64,000 nucleotides of DNA from Paulinella micropora. Taxonomy: Eukaryota; Cercozoa; Imbricatea; Euglyphida; Paulinellidae. Shown here in pieces: positions 49,616 through 59,202 of the stretch. The notes under the pieces were generated by a model. The model saw nothing but the letters and a program-made list of their open reading frames with translations. It searched no databases and was not told the DNA's origin. Position 1 is the first letter of the stretch. Each line of letters begins with the position of its first letter. A program made the position numbers and the translations under genes. The stretch spans positions 112,099-176,098 of the forward strand of contig WBZZ01005857.1 in assembly GCA_019918135.1 (NCBI GenBank), read 5' to 3'.

Positions 49616-52600
49616 TTACATCTCGAGAAACGAACCCAGTCCAACAGTTCCCAAGGATTCGTACTCATCCTTCTCGGGCGAAGCGAAGTGACCAGAACGT
49701 AATTGCATGGCGCGCTCACGATTAGCGTTGACAAGACCATACGACGAGTCTTCCGGAGCACTGGCGACAGGCAACATAAACTGATCCATAGTTTGTTGCT
49801 TCTTCTGCCTGACTTCTCTTGGTTTGGTTTTAGCTGCTGCAAAACAGAACCGTTGAGTGAGACTGACTGGGAAGTCAAATCTGATCACTACCTTCCTGGG
49901 CACTGCCGTCTGCGAGACCAGAGCTTGTAGGACTGTGGACAGGAGCTGAGTCGGTTTCCTGCTGACTACCCAATGACATAAATAATTGTCGAGCCTCCTG
50001 GGACTGTACAGCCTCGGAACGTGGTGAAGAAACCGACGGAAGAGATGAGGACGACGACGCAGACGTTGCAGCGGAGTCGGAGTCGCCGACACCAGAAATG
50101 CGAGCTGGGGGTAGAACCAAAGACGGATCAGATGCAACTTTATTTTCATTTTGCGGGGGTGGAGGTTGATCTGATTTTTCCGGATCGACCTGTAAGCCCT
50201 CTTGGCCCGAGCCGGCAGCGACCTGAGTTTGCTGTGTCTTCTGAACTTCAGCCTGTTTGGCATCGGCAGAAGAAGATGCAGCGGTAGCCGCGGAGAGAGG
50301 CAGACTTGCCTTCAGCTCTTCTAGCCTTCCTGGTCAAGGTGAAGCGCATGCCCCACAGCAGGATATGAAGTAGTTCTGTCTCGCGATCTAAAGACATAAA
50401 CAAAAAGTAAGTGTTGCCACCGAACCAAGCAAAAATAACTTACGAGCAGTCCACGCCTGCCTGTCTGAACGCCTGTTGTTCCGCAATCATGCGCTCCCGC
50501 AGTTTGAACAACCTTGTGAGCTCCGCCTCATGCTTCTTGAGCAACGTCTCGATAGCGTCATCCTGAGGCACCGTGGTTCGACGCTGAGAAGAACTCTGCA
50601 ATTTGACAAACAACAAAACAAAGTAAATTGGTCAGCGTGGAGTCAAGAACAATATAACAATAAAACATGAACCTGGTCCTCCTCCTCGTCTGATTCATCC
50701 TCGTCCCCTGAACCCTTTCCGCCCTTTGCATCTTCATCAGACTTGGAGAAAGGAATTATCATATCCTTGGTCGACTCCAACGAACCGAACTGGAAAGGAA
50801 TCTGGTGGACATCGATAGGACCTTTTACCCCAACACCAGCTTTCTGAGGTGGCTTCGTAGCTTTTCTGACGATACGCTGATGGTCCTCGCCGAACTTACG
50901 TACACGACTTTGGAAGCCAAGCGCCTGACCCTCGTCATTGTCGAGGGCCAAAGTGTGATGCCCAAGTGTTAAACCTGCTAGTGTGAACGACCCACTGCCG
51001 CAGCAAAAGTCGACGACGAGGTACTTGTTACAGTCACCGCCGAACATGTAAGCCAACGCTGGAGAGCAAGGCAAAAAAACAGGAGCGATGAGAACCCATC
51101 AAGAATCTGACTGGCAATGTAAACAAACCTTTGTCAAGCTTGACAGGCTCCGACGACTTGTTCACAGGGTCCGCCTGTCCTTGAAGCGTAAACTTGCGAC
51201 CCTCGTGTTGAACAACCAAACAATTGCCACTTCCTGCTACCTCAAAAGGCATGATATATTCAAGGTGCTCGTCCAAAGCATCTTGGGCACTTTGACTAAG
51301 CTCAGGACCGGTGGGCGCAAACGGAAGTCCCAGGGCCTGGTCCCATGTCGTGAACCTGGTGTAGTTGCTGTTGTAGTAGCAGGCGACGACCACGATGCAC
51401 TACCACAACACAACAATGTTCCAAAAATTCTACGGATAAGTAGAACACGATCAGTATTGACCCGAGAACGGTCCGAGTACTGGAAAGAAGGCTTCCAACG
51501 GGTGCTGACGACAGTAATAGTAAAAGTGCAAGAGTAACCGGCGCGATTGGCTGCGTCCAAAACGACAGCAATCTGCTTCAAAGGGACGTGGACGCCGACG
51601 ATAAACTCGGTGGGTTCCGCTCTTCCGCTTCTGTGCGCTTCTTCCGGCATGCAAATCTCTATTTAAAAAAACCAGAAAACCTGTACGTGACCTATGGAAA
51701 CACAGGTCATGTTCCAGTTATCTGACAGATTTTTGGAGCCAAAGTGTGTTAAGCAAGAAACGCAATCATTACCTACAGCTTTTCGAAGAGCGCGAGCATA
51801 ATCCGTGCTAGTCCAGGGCCTTGCATCCCAGTTACCTTGACCCCAGCCCCAGGGCGCGTTCAAGTTGACATACTTGAACTTAAACTGGACCGAACAAGAT
51901 TTGCCGTTGAATTTGACATAACCATCCTGAACTATGCTTTTGAGGCTGGCAAACTCCGCCAAGGGTAGAAGAGGAGAATACAATGCATTGTCGAGTTTAT
52001 CCGGAGAAAGGAGATCGCCACAGGGAGCATGAACGCTCATAGCCAAAAGACTGTGCATCCAGTAACCAGTATGGTCGTATTTGACATCACTGGGATACTT
52101 CACGTCCCATGTCCACAAGCTGTTAGCATCTTCCTCGGCGGTGTCAGTGGAAAATGGGACTGGGAGAGAAGAAGAACTTGATGTCTCTGACGCCCGACGC
52201 AGCTGTTCTGCCGTTTCCCGAGCATGCCTTGCCTTCAGCTGTTCTCGAGACTGTGACATGATTTCAAGAATTCTTTGGTACTGAACAGGAATACACATCC
52301 ACATTCTCTGGTAAAGCTGGGACTCATGCAACTCCTCCTCTTCGATCTTTTTCTTTTCCTCCGCCGTCTTGGCATTCCTCGTTTTCCTCTTGATGGCTTT
52401 TTTAGCATCAGTTTGAGCTTTCTTGAGGAGGTCATTTGTGCTTTTGGCGAGGTCAATGACGAATTGAGATGCAAACTGGGGACCCAGCATTTGTCTCAAA
52501 CGAGCAGTTGAAAAGTTCTCAAGTTCACCAAAGTGCTTCGCAATGACAACTTTGACAGTGACAACGTTCTTCTCTGCCCTCAGCCAGGCGTTGACTTTGG

Positions 52601-55600
52601 GGAGCTTCAAGGTTCCACGAAGGACGTTGCTGAGGCACTCATGAAGAAGTTCATAAGAAACTCCTTCCTGAAAAGCGGCAAGTATAGTTCTGTTGAGAGG
52701 ATTGTCGTAATCCGAGAATTCGATGTTTTCCCTCACGCGTTCCTCCTCCCCAAGGCCAGGATTTTTCTTTGCCTTAAACGCTTTCCACTCTGCAGTGTTC
52801 TTGATCCACTCCTCTTCGACTGACTTGTTGACTTTCTCCAGCATGTCCCATAAGTTAGCTGGAAGCGTAGCAGTACGGAGAAGGGCGTAGGAGTTGCGAA
52901 GGTTGTTCACCAACGAGTAGAGCTCAGGGTCCGCTTGGCTGTCCTTGGCCGCAGCCCTGAAGGCTTCTTCACCAGGCCAAGCGCGATTGACTACTCTGGC
53001 CATGAGAAGGATGTTCCAGCGCTTTTCTTCGTTCAACATGTTCTGTCTGTCATAGCGGGTATTGGTTCCCACCAAAGACCTCAAGTACGCGTCTCTGTCA
53101 TCTTCGCCTCTGGGAACCAAATCCAACAGCTCAGAACGCAACTTCACGACCTAGAAGCAATCCAGCAACCAAAAAAAGGTTATTTCTGTCCTCGACCTAT
53201 GCTGCAATCCCATCCAACAAGACAAAACAAGTGAAAAAAAAGCGAACACATGACTGGTTCCACTTATCTGACGGATTTTTGGAACCAAGCTGTGTTGACG
53301 AAATTCACAAGTTAAGCTGGTGACTGGACCAACAAAAGTCAAACAGAACCTTGTTCCAAAAATCCGTAGGATAATTGGAACCGACATTGTGTTACGGAAA
53401 AAAGAAAAAGGGGCTTACAGTAGCAAAATCGTCCTCTTTCCAGTGATGCAAGGCCGCCTTCTGACTGATGCCGCCCACTGCATGGGCATCCAGCTTGGTC
53501 AAGTTGACGTACACTATGCAAGACTTGAAGCACAAAAGCGGGTGGGCCAATTTGGGGTCTGTAGCCAGAGCCTCCTTGAGTGCAGCGATCCCATGGTTTC
53601 CTCCAAGAACCAAGTAGTAGACATCCTGGTGCTTCGAGTTCGAGTAATTCCTCTTGACTTCGTCCGTAGGCCAAGCCAACTGAGTGTTGTCCGTGACCTT
53701 GCGTTCAGGGATGAGACCAGCGGTGGCCTCCAGAAACTGTTGAGTAGTGGAGAATTGCTGGTAATTCGCCGGGTTATCCCAGAACGGTTGAACAAACTTG
53801 TCCTCGTCGATTAACCCAATACTTTGTCTGCCTTTGGCCGTCAACATCACTGGAAAAACATACGCAGGTGGCAGGTTCTCGAAACGGTTTTCTTTGATCT
53901 TGTCCACAAGGCTTTTGACTTGGTTGGGGTTCAGCTGTCGAGTCTGCCAAGCCTGACTTGCTCTGAAAAGACGCTTGTTGAAAATCTCGAACTTTGCAAC
54001 CTCGTGGTTCATGCGAATTCTCAGATGCGTTTTCTCCAATTCGGTGAGGGATTCTTCCTGCTTGCGCTCAGACTGGATGGTCTTCTGTTGGAGATCCACA
54101 GCAATTGTGTCTCGTTTGTCGCTTTCCTCAACACGGGTTTCCAAAGATTTTTCACGAGCATTTTCAGTCTGCAGCCTCTTCTTTGTTTTTCTTTCTTCAG
54201 CGTCATTTGCCTTGCCAGATCTTTTGCGCTTCACTGCTTTTTTTGGGACTTCCGTCTCTGCGGTGTCTTGGTCCGACGTTTCAGCAGGTTTTTGTTCCTC
54301 TTCATGTATCATCTCGGGTGCCTTTGCTTTGTCATTTTTCTTCTCTGCTTGCTCTTCGTCATCGTAACCTTCTTGAGTGAACTCCATCTCTTCTTCTTCT
54401 TCTTCTTCCTGTTCAACCTGCGTGCTTGGTACCGTACTCGTGGTGGAGACTGTGAGGTTGGGAACAACAGGAGTTTCGTTCGTGTCTTCGGTGTCTTGCA
54501 TGACGGACTCCGTCATAGGAACCGCGGTAGCAACTGCAGTCTTGCTGACCGGGACAACAGCAGGAGGGGACAGGATCCTACTTGTTGTCGGTGACGCAAC
54601 CACCTTGCTGCTTTGGTTCGAAGGGGATCCAACAACCTGACCTGGACTGAGAACTTTCGGCGATGATGCTGCAGAACCCATTGAAGAGGAGCGTGCCAGA
54701 GACGAGGCTGAACTTGACGAACTGCTTGCTGAGGGTCGCTGTCCTTTTAACTCGGTCAACCAGCAGAACATCCCGCGAGGAATAAGTGCAGCCGAAGCCC
54801 TCCCTTTTGGTGGGATCCCAGAAACAGTCGGGAGGACAGTGTTCCCTAGAGGAAACGGATTGGTCAGATTCTTCTCGATGGCCTTCTTGTACAAGAAATT
54901 CATCTTGTCTTTGCCCCTAAACAAACAGACATCTGGTTCCAGTTATCTGACGGATTTTTGGAACCAAGTTGTGTTGCACACTGTGTTGCAGACAAAATCA
55001 CGAGCGAGAAAAAGCGAATCGAAACGTGTGATGGTACCATGGCGGTTTGAACCCTCCCTTAGGCGGGGCCTTGAAACCATCATAAACCTTGAAGACGTCG
55101 AGCATGTTGAAGAACTGATCGGCAGTATTAATGCGATCCACGCCCGCTTCTGTATGTTCCTCCAGGGTCAAGTGAAACAGAACCGAGAAGCAAGCAAGCG
55201 TCTGCAGAACAAAACAAGTGTGTGTTGATTAAGTTTATGAAATGACGAAGCATTTGAGGTCAAAACACACAGCAAGCACAAGCAATTTTTAACACAACTA
55301 TGTTCCAGGAATCCTACAGATAAGTAGAACCATCATTGTGTTGATGAAAATGTAAACAGTGCAACAAATTTCAAGGTAAAAACGACAGAAAAATGTGTTG
55401 TGTTGCCTCCTCCACACATCCTTCCCATCAAGGCTTACAAAAACAAGCATCACAACATGAAGAAATCAGACCAAAATCCACTCGTAAGGAACACCATTGA
55501 CGCACAGAGAGTCCCATTTCTGCACGGGAGCCTCAAAATCTTTCCATGAGTACCTGTACCTGTCATGAACCAAGGGGAAAACGAATGAAAAAAAGCACCA

Positions 55601-56107
55601 ACGCAACAACACAATGCAAACACAATAACTTTCGACGAGAGCAAAATGCATGAACAAAAGAATGTGTTTTGTGCAAAAAACAAGAAGTAGGTGGGAACCA
55701 CTCTTTTTCGTGCCTGACAACGACATCTTCCTCATCAGGATCTTGCTTCATCACCTCCAACTGCTTGTTTGTGAAGAATTTTTTTTTCGTCCCAGCTTTC
55801 GACCCTTTGGGCGTGAGGAAAAACGTCAGTTCCGGCACAGTCTCTGGTTTACGTGGGGGCTGGAAACCGATCGTCATCTTGCAAGGGACCGCTTTGCTGT
55901 AGTCTTGAGACGCATCATCCTAACACAACATCGGTTCTACTTATCTGAAGGATTCCAAGAACAAAGATGTGTTACCTCTCCCTGGAGTGTCCCTACTGCG
56001 GTGGACGCTGTTTTGCGTGCATTTCGTGGTGCAAAGACACCTCCACCCCTCGGGGCCCCCCTTCCCCTGGTCGGAGCACCTCCTCTCTTATTGCCTTTGC
56101 TAGTCAT
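49616..56107 (-). CDS. ParB-like / permuted DNA-methyltransferase-like protein, 12 exons
   Basis: Splicing on the minus strand by GT-AG sites gives exons 56107-55976, 55919-55702, 55559-55472, 55201-55038, 54916-53419, 53150-51773, 51658-51462, 51399-51129, 51058-50673, 50595-50444, 50325-49892 and 49836-49616. The sum is 5139 bases (1712 residues), all phases agree, and it ends in TAA at 49616-49618. Exon 11's start uses a weaker AAG acceptor. Residues 1-25 are RGG-rich and 260-490 disordered and acidic. At 530-650 a ParB-like region carries NPNQVKSLVDKIKENRF and LVLGGNHGIAALKEAL, recalling the ParB GxHRxxA motif. At about 1130 NAPWGWGQGNWD stands where amino-methyltransferases have (D/N)PP(Y/W). 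About 200 residues later comes a SAM-binding motif I, VVDFCCGSGSFTLAGL, then LALDNDEG. Motif IV before motif I is the permuted (beta-class) order. ParB-methyltransferase fusions are known from phages. Adenine or cytosine N4 methylation of DNA is the likely reaction, but the altered NAPW leaves activity open. Confidence 0.6.
51400..51461. repeat. Introner-like element 3 = intron 7 of the ParB-methyltransferase gene
   Basis: The 62-bp intron is almost wholly the element (caacacaacaatgttccaaa on the + strand). On the gene strand it starts GTCAATAC and ends GGTAG. Confidence 0.75.
51690..51755. repeat. Introner-like element 4 in intron 6
   Basis: The core gttccagttatctgacagat and right arm aaagtgtgttaag lie within the 114-bp intron 51659-51772. 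Confidence 0.7.
53248..53300. repeat. Introner-like element 5 in intron 5
   Basis: ggttccacttatctgacgga, then tttttggaaccaagctgtgt. First of two copies in the same 268-bp intron. Confidence 0.75.
53344..53396. repeat. Introner-like element 6 in intron 5
   Basis: Opposite core orientation to element 5: gttccaaaaatccgtaggat, then aattggaaccgacattgtgt. The pair could fold together. Confidence 0.75.
54918..54978. repeat. Introner-like element 7 in intron 4
   Basis: ggttccagttatctgacgga, then tttttggaaccaagttgtgt, directly next to the 3' splice site of the intron 54917-55037. Confidence 0.75.
55292..55345. repeat. Introner-like element 8 in intron 3
   Basis: taacacaactatgttccagg, then aatcctacagataagtagaa with right arm ccatcattgtgttg, inside the 270-bp intron 55202-55471. 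Confidence 0.75.
55920..55975. repeat. Introner-like element 9 = the whole of intron 1
   Basis: The element forms a complete 56-bp intron. On the gene strand it begins GTAACACATC and ends TTGTGTTAG, so both splice sites come from its terminal inverted repeats (ctaacaca/tgtgtta). The exons on either side join in phase 0. Confidence 0.8.
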
Positions 56108-56505
56108 GTTATGTCACCACCTGTAACCTAAGCTTTGTGGTCTGAGGTTTTACACCACAGGCCTTCAGCACTTTTGGTGCTGGTAAAAACTTGATTTATG
56201 AAGTGGGACAGCCTGTCTCACTGGTTTGGGCGCGTGCCATTGCTGACTAAAGCGTTGGCTTTTTCAATGGAGTCTTTGCCAAATTGCTTGTCAGACCAAA
56301 TGTTTTGCCAATTTCGCTCGCATGTTCACCTTGCTTACCAATTTGTATTGTGAGGACTCAAGCTTTAGGCTTGACAGGACTCAATGGCACATTGTCGAGC
56401 TGAAGTTCAGAATTCAAAATTTTTTTAATTCAAATTTTTGGGCGCGAGTTTGGGCACTTTGAAAGTGGTTCATTTTGGGTTTGGTTGCGAACCCACTAAT
56501 ACAGA
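56108..56505. other. Intergenic between divergent genes; likely shared promoter region
   Basis: AT-moderate, with an inverted 'cacttttggtgctggtaaaa' patch and no clear TATA box. The minus-strand methyltransferase-like gene starts at 56107 and the + strand gene lies beyond. Confidence 0.4.
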
Positions 56506-56556
56506 CCTTGGTTCTAGGAATCCTACGGATTCGTAGAACCAATGTTGTGTTAGAGT
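56506..56556. repeat. Introner-like element 10
   Basis: cttggttctaggaatcctac, then ggattcgtagaaccaatgtt and gtgttag. Its TTAG end would be a 3' splice site just upstream of the + strand gene, so it may lie in a 5' UTR intron. Confidence 0.7.
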
Positions 56557-56593
56557 CCAACGAGAACTCCACCTCAGTAGCATTTTCACGGTT

Positions 56594-58012
56594 ATGGAGG
56601 ACATAACCATCGCTCAACCTCTGGGGCGGGGTGAATTGGCTAGTCCGACCACTACTGTTGTCAACTCCTTGCATGAGACGAAGTCGCAGACACATGTTTC
56701 TGGCTCTAGACGACATCAAAGAAGTCATCGAGATCGAGGTCATGATGCAGATGCCAAGAGGACCTCTGCTTCAGCTGCTCGTCGAAAACACCAACATGAA
56801 AAACTTGGTGCAAACGACATCGGGAAACACATGCATACACATTCATGCAGTCACGTGGACGACATCAAGGTTGATAGCCTTGAAGATTATCAGCACATGT
56901 TGCAAGCTTTATACGGAGAAGAACTTGCCCAGCAGGACCAAGGCAACGTTTCTGGAGGTGACTCTGGTGATGAGCAAAGCGACCAGGAGTCCAGTCGACG
57001 ACGTCACAAGAGGTCACACATGACATTTGCAGACTGTTAGCCTTTTTTTTTTGCCTGTGCGCCGCAAAGGGAAACCTTTTGCTTGTGGAAAACCTGCAAA
57101 AGCACTAACACATGTTTGGTTCCAGTTATCCTCAGGATTTTTGGAACATTGTTGTGTTAAGAACCCTCCGTAGATTTTCAAGCCCTTTTGTATGGAGAAT
57201 CTCCAGCATCAGTGTGTTCAGTTTGGAGCAAGCAAGTTTCATACAGTTGCTTTTTGGTTTTCTCTGCAACCCTTAGGCTGCCGAAGCAAGTATCGGAATC
57301 TCAGTGGGAGCAAAGTTTATCTTCTGTCAAGGGATGTTGTCTTGATTTGGAAGCAGACCAAACCCCTGAGCTTATTAATCGCCTCGCTTTGAAAAGGCCG
57401 CGTTTCTGGACTTTGAACAGGTCCTACAAGAGCGAGGTCATTCTTGACTTGATGCGCAATAACCGCAACTCAAAAGCGGAAGACGATCCTTTGCAAACCA
57501 TTCTTGTGGCACAATTTCCTTTTTGTGGGGCTTGCGTCCGCCGCATATACGGCTTGAGCTACCATCGTTGGGCAGTCTTTCGGTCCATCAGCGACCGAGA
57601 TCCAAACCAGCGTCGTCTTCTCCGCTCAGACATCGATGTAGACCGAGGTGGTTTCAAGCAATGCTTCTTTGAAAAATACCTCAGCAACCTCAAGGTCTTG
57701 CTTGCGTCCTCATTTCTTTGTTTTATTGTAGCAAGTGTTAATTCATGCTGTCCTTTTTCTATTGTATTGGTTGCGCAAGCAAACACAACTATGTTTCAAA
57801 AATCCTACGGATAATTGGAACCTAGGTTCTGTTGCACTTCTCTTTTTATTTTCATTGCTTCCTCCTCTAGTTGCCACTGTCATATGTTTTGCGCAGAATG
57901 ACCTTGGTGAAAAAGATCCTGCTTCCAAGTTCACCTACTTGCCTTTCCAGAGGAAAAAAACCTACTGCGAAGCAGCAGTTCATGAGGCCAAGATCGAACA
58001 TCCGACAGGATA
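56594..58012 (+). CDS. Transposase-like gene, N-terminal part, several exons, 3' end missing
   Basis: Exon 1 (56594 to about 57036) is charged and His/Ser-rich (VDSLEDYQHMLQALYGEELA). An intron containing element 11 follows. From about 57170 the frame reads SESQWEQSLSSVKGCCLDLE and ALKRPRFWTLNRSYKSEVIL, then FPFCGACVRRIYGLSYHRW. A short intron at about 57236-57277 and a longer one from about 57693 (with element 12) interrupt it. The last exon reads ASKFTYLPFQRKKTYCEAAV. A CxxC followed by a helix-turn-helix-like 'GLSYHRW' recurs in N-terminal regions of several eukaryotic DDE-element proteins, and this is my basis for the call. No DDE core is seen before the LTR element begins, so the gene may be truncated. 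It is divergent from the methyltransferase-like gene and may form one mobile unit with it. Confidence 0.4.
57104..57160. repeat. Introner-like element 11
   Basis: ctaacacatgtttggttcca, then gttatcctcaggatttttgg and aacattgttgtgttaag. It lies in the intron between the first and second exon of the transposase-like gene. Confidence 0.75.
57780..57835. repeat. Introner-like element 12
   Basis: caaacacaactatgtttcaa, then aaatcctacggataattgga and acctaggttctgttg, in the last intron of the transposase-like gene. Confidence 0.7.
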
Positions 58013-59202
58013 AAATACAAGAAAATATTACAAGAAAAATTCATGTATCTAGAAAATAATGGTTCTATCATAAAAACAAAAGATCTTAGCTCCCTTTCAT
58101 CATTAAAAGAAAAAAAATTGGAAAAAATTTGAATTCCCAGCCGTTACAACCGTTTTTTAACGGTTTTGCTGTATTATGGCTGTAGGCATCACCCCCCGGA
58201 TAGCCGGTAAAAATACCTTTTCCTGGTGACAGGTGCACCAGCTTGTTTTTCAGTATTATTTGTCCGGATTGGACCTGATGCCATTTTATTCCTGGTCTGT
58301 TGCCGTTTTCCTTTTTGGCTTCACTGAGCTAATACAACGAGACATCATTCTCATTCTTGAGGACTGTGTTTGGTTGTATTACCGACTTTTTACGAGCTAT
58401 CGTTGGGGGCATTACATTTGGAGTCCACATCACTAGGGTGATTTCTTTCTGCTTTGCCACACAGGCAACAGAGTGAATTTTCACTGACCTGTCTCACACG
58501 GGGACGTCAGACGAAAACAAATACTCCAACACAGCTCCCTCATAACTCTTTCACAAAACAAATAATTTGATTGGTCTCAAGCAGGTGTCTCGTACCCTCT
58601 AGCCCAATCAGTATCTGTGTGCTCACAAGGAGACATCAGATACAAACTCTCTGTCGTTCTTGCTGTTCTCACACAGAGACCAAGAAGAAGGAGGTGGACA
58701 GAAGAGTGAAGGAACACACACAAAACACAAACAAGCATAGGGACAGGAGCACAACACTCTACCCTTCTAGTTTGTGCATTTATCTGCATTATCTCACACG
58801 TACGTCAGAGTATTTTTGCAAATCTCTGATCGTTTTCTAAAGGTAGGTCTGAGAACCTATCCGACCGACTGTCGACTTCTCAAGGAGAGCTTTTCTAGCT
58901 TCTCTATTACTATCTGTGTGTAGGTCCAAGTGCCTCATACTAGATACAATATAGAAAAGAAGGAGGAGAAAGTAATCTGAGTAAGGAGAACAAGAAATCG
59001 GAGAAAGTCTCAAAGACTATTTTTCTCAAACAAAAACAAACATACAAACAGTGTTTCATAGAGGACAGGGACTCTTATCCTACCCTCTCTATTAGTTTCT
59101 CTCTTCACTAGTCAATCGACTGAAGGAGGAACAGAACACAAACGAACAAAAACCAAACATAGGAGCTGACACTGTCCTCCTGTTGATCACTACTACGACA
59201 TC
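58013..59202 (+). mobile_element. 5' LTR/leader of the retrotransposon (limits not resolved)
   Basis: Non-coding 1.2 kb ahead of Gag. A short motif recurs as tctcacacggggacgtcaga (58494), gctcacaaggagacatcaga (58620), tctcacacagagacc (58669) and tctcacacgtacgtcaga (58793). Such direct repeats are typical of LTR promoter regions. I could not fix the LTR start (TG) or end (CA) or a tRNA primer site, because the 3' LTR lies outside the window. A region at 58150-58165 is an inverted repeat (aaccgtttttt/aacggtt). Confidence 0.45.

Noticed and set aside
55460-55735. Short protein ending WILV at 55467 as a separate gene
   Set aside because: Splicing at 55471/55472 continues in phase into the next exon and gives a consistent long gene. 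The stop lies in the intron.
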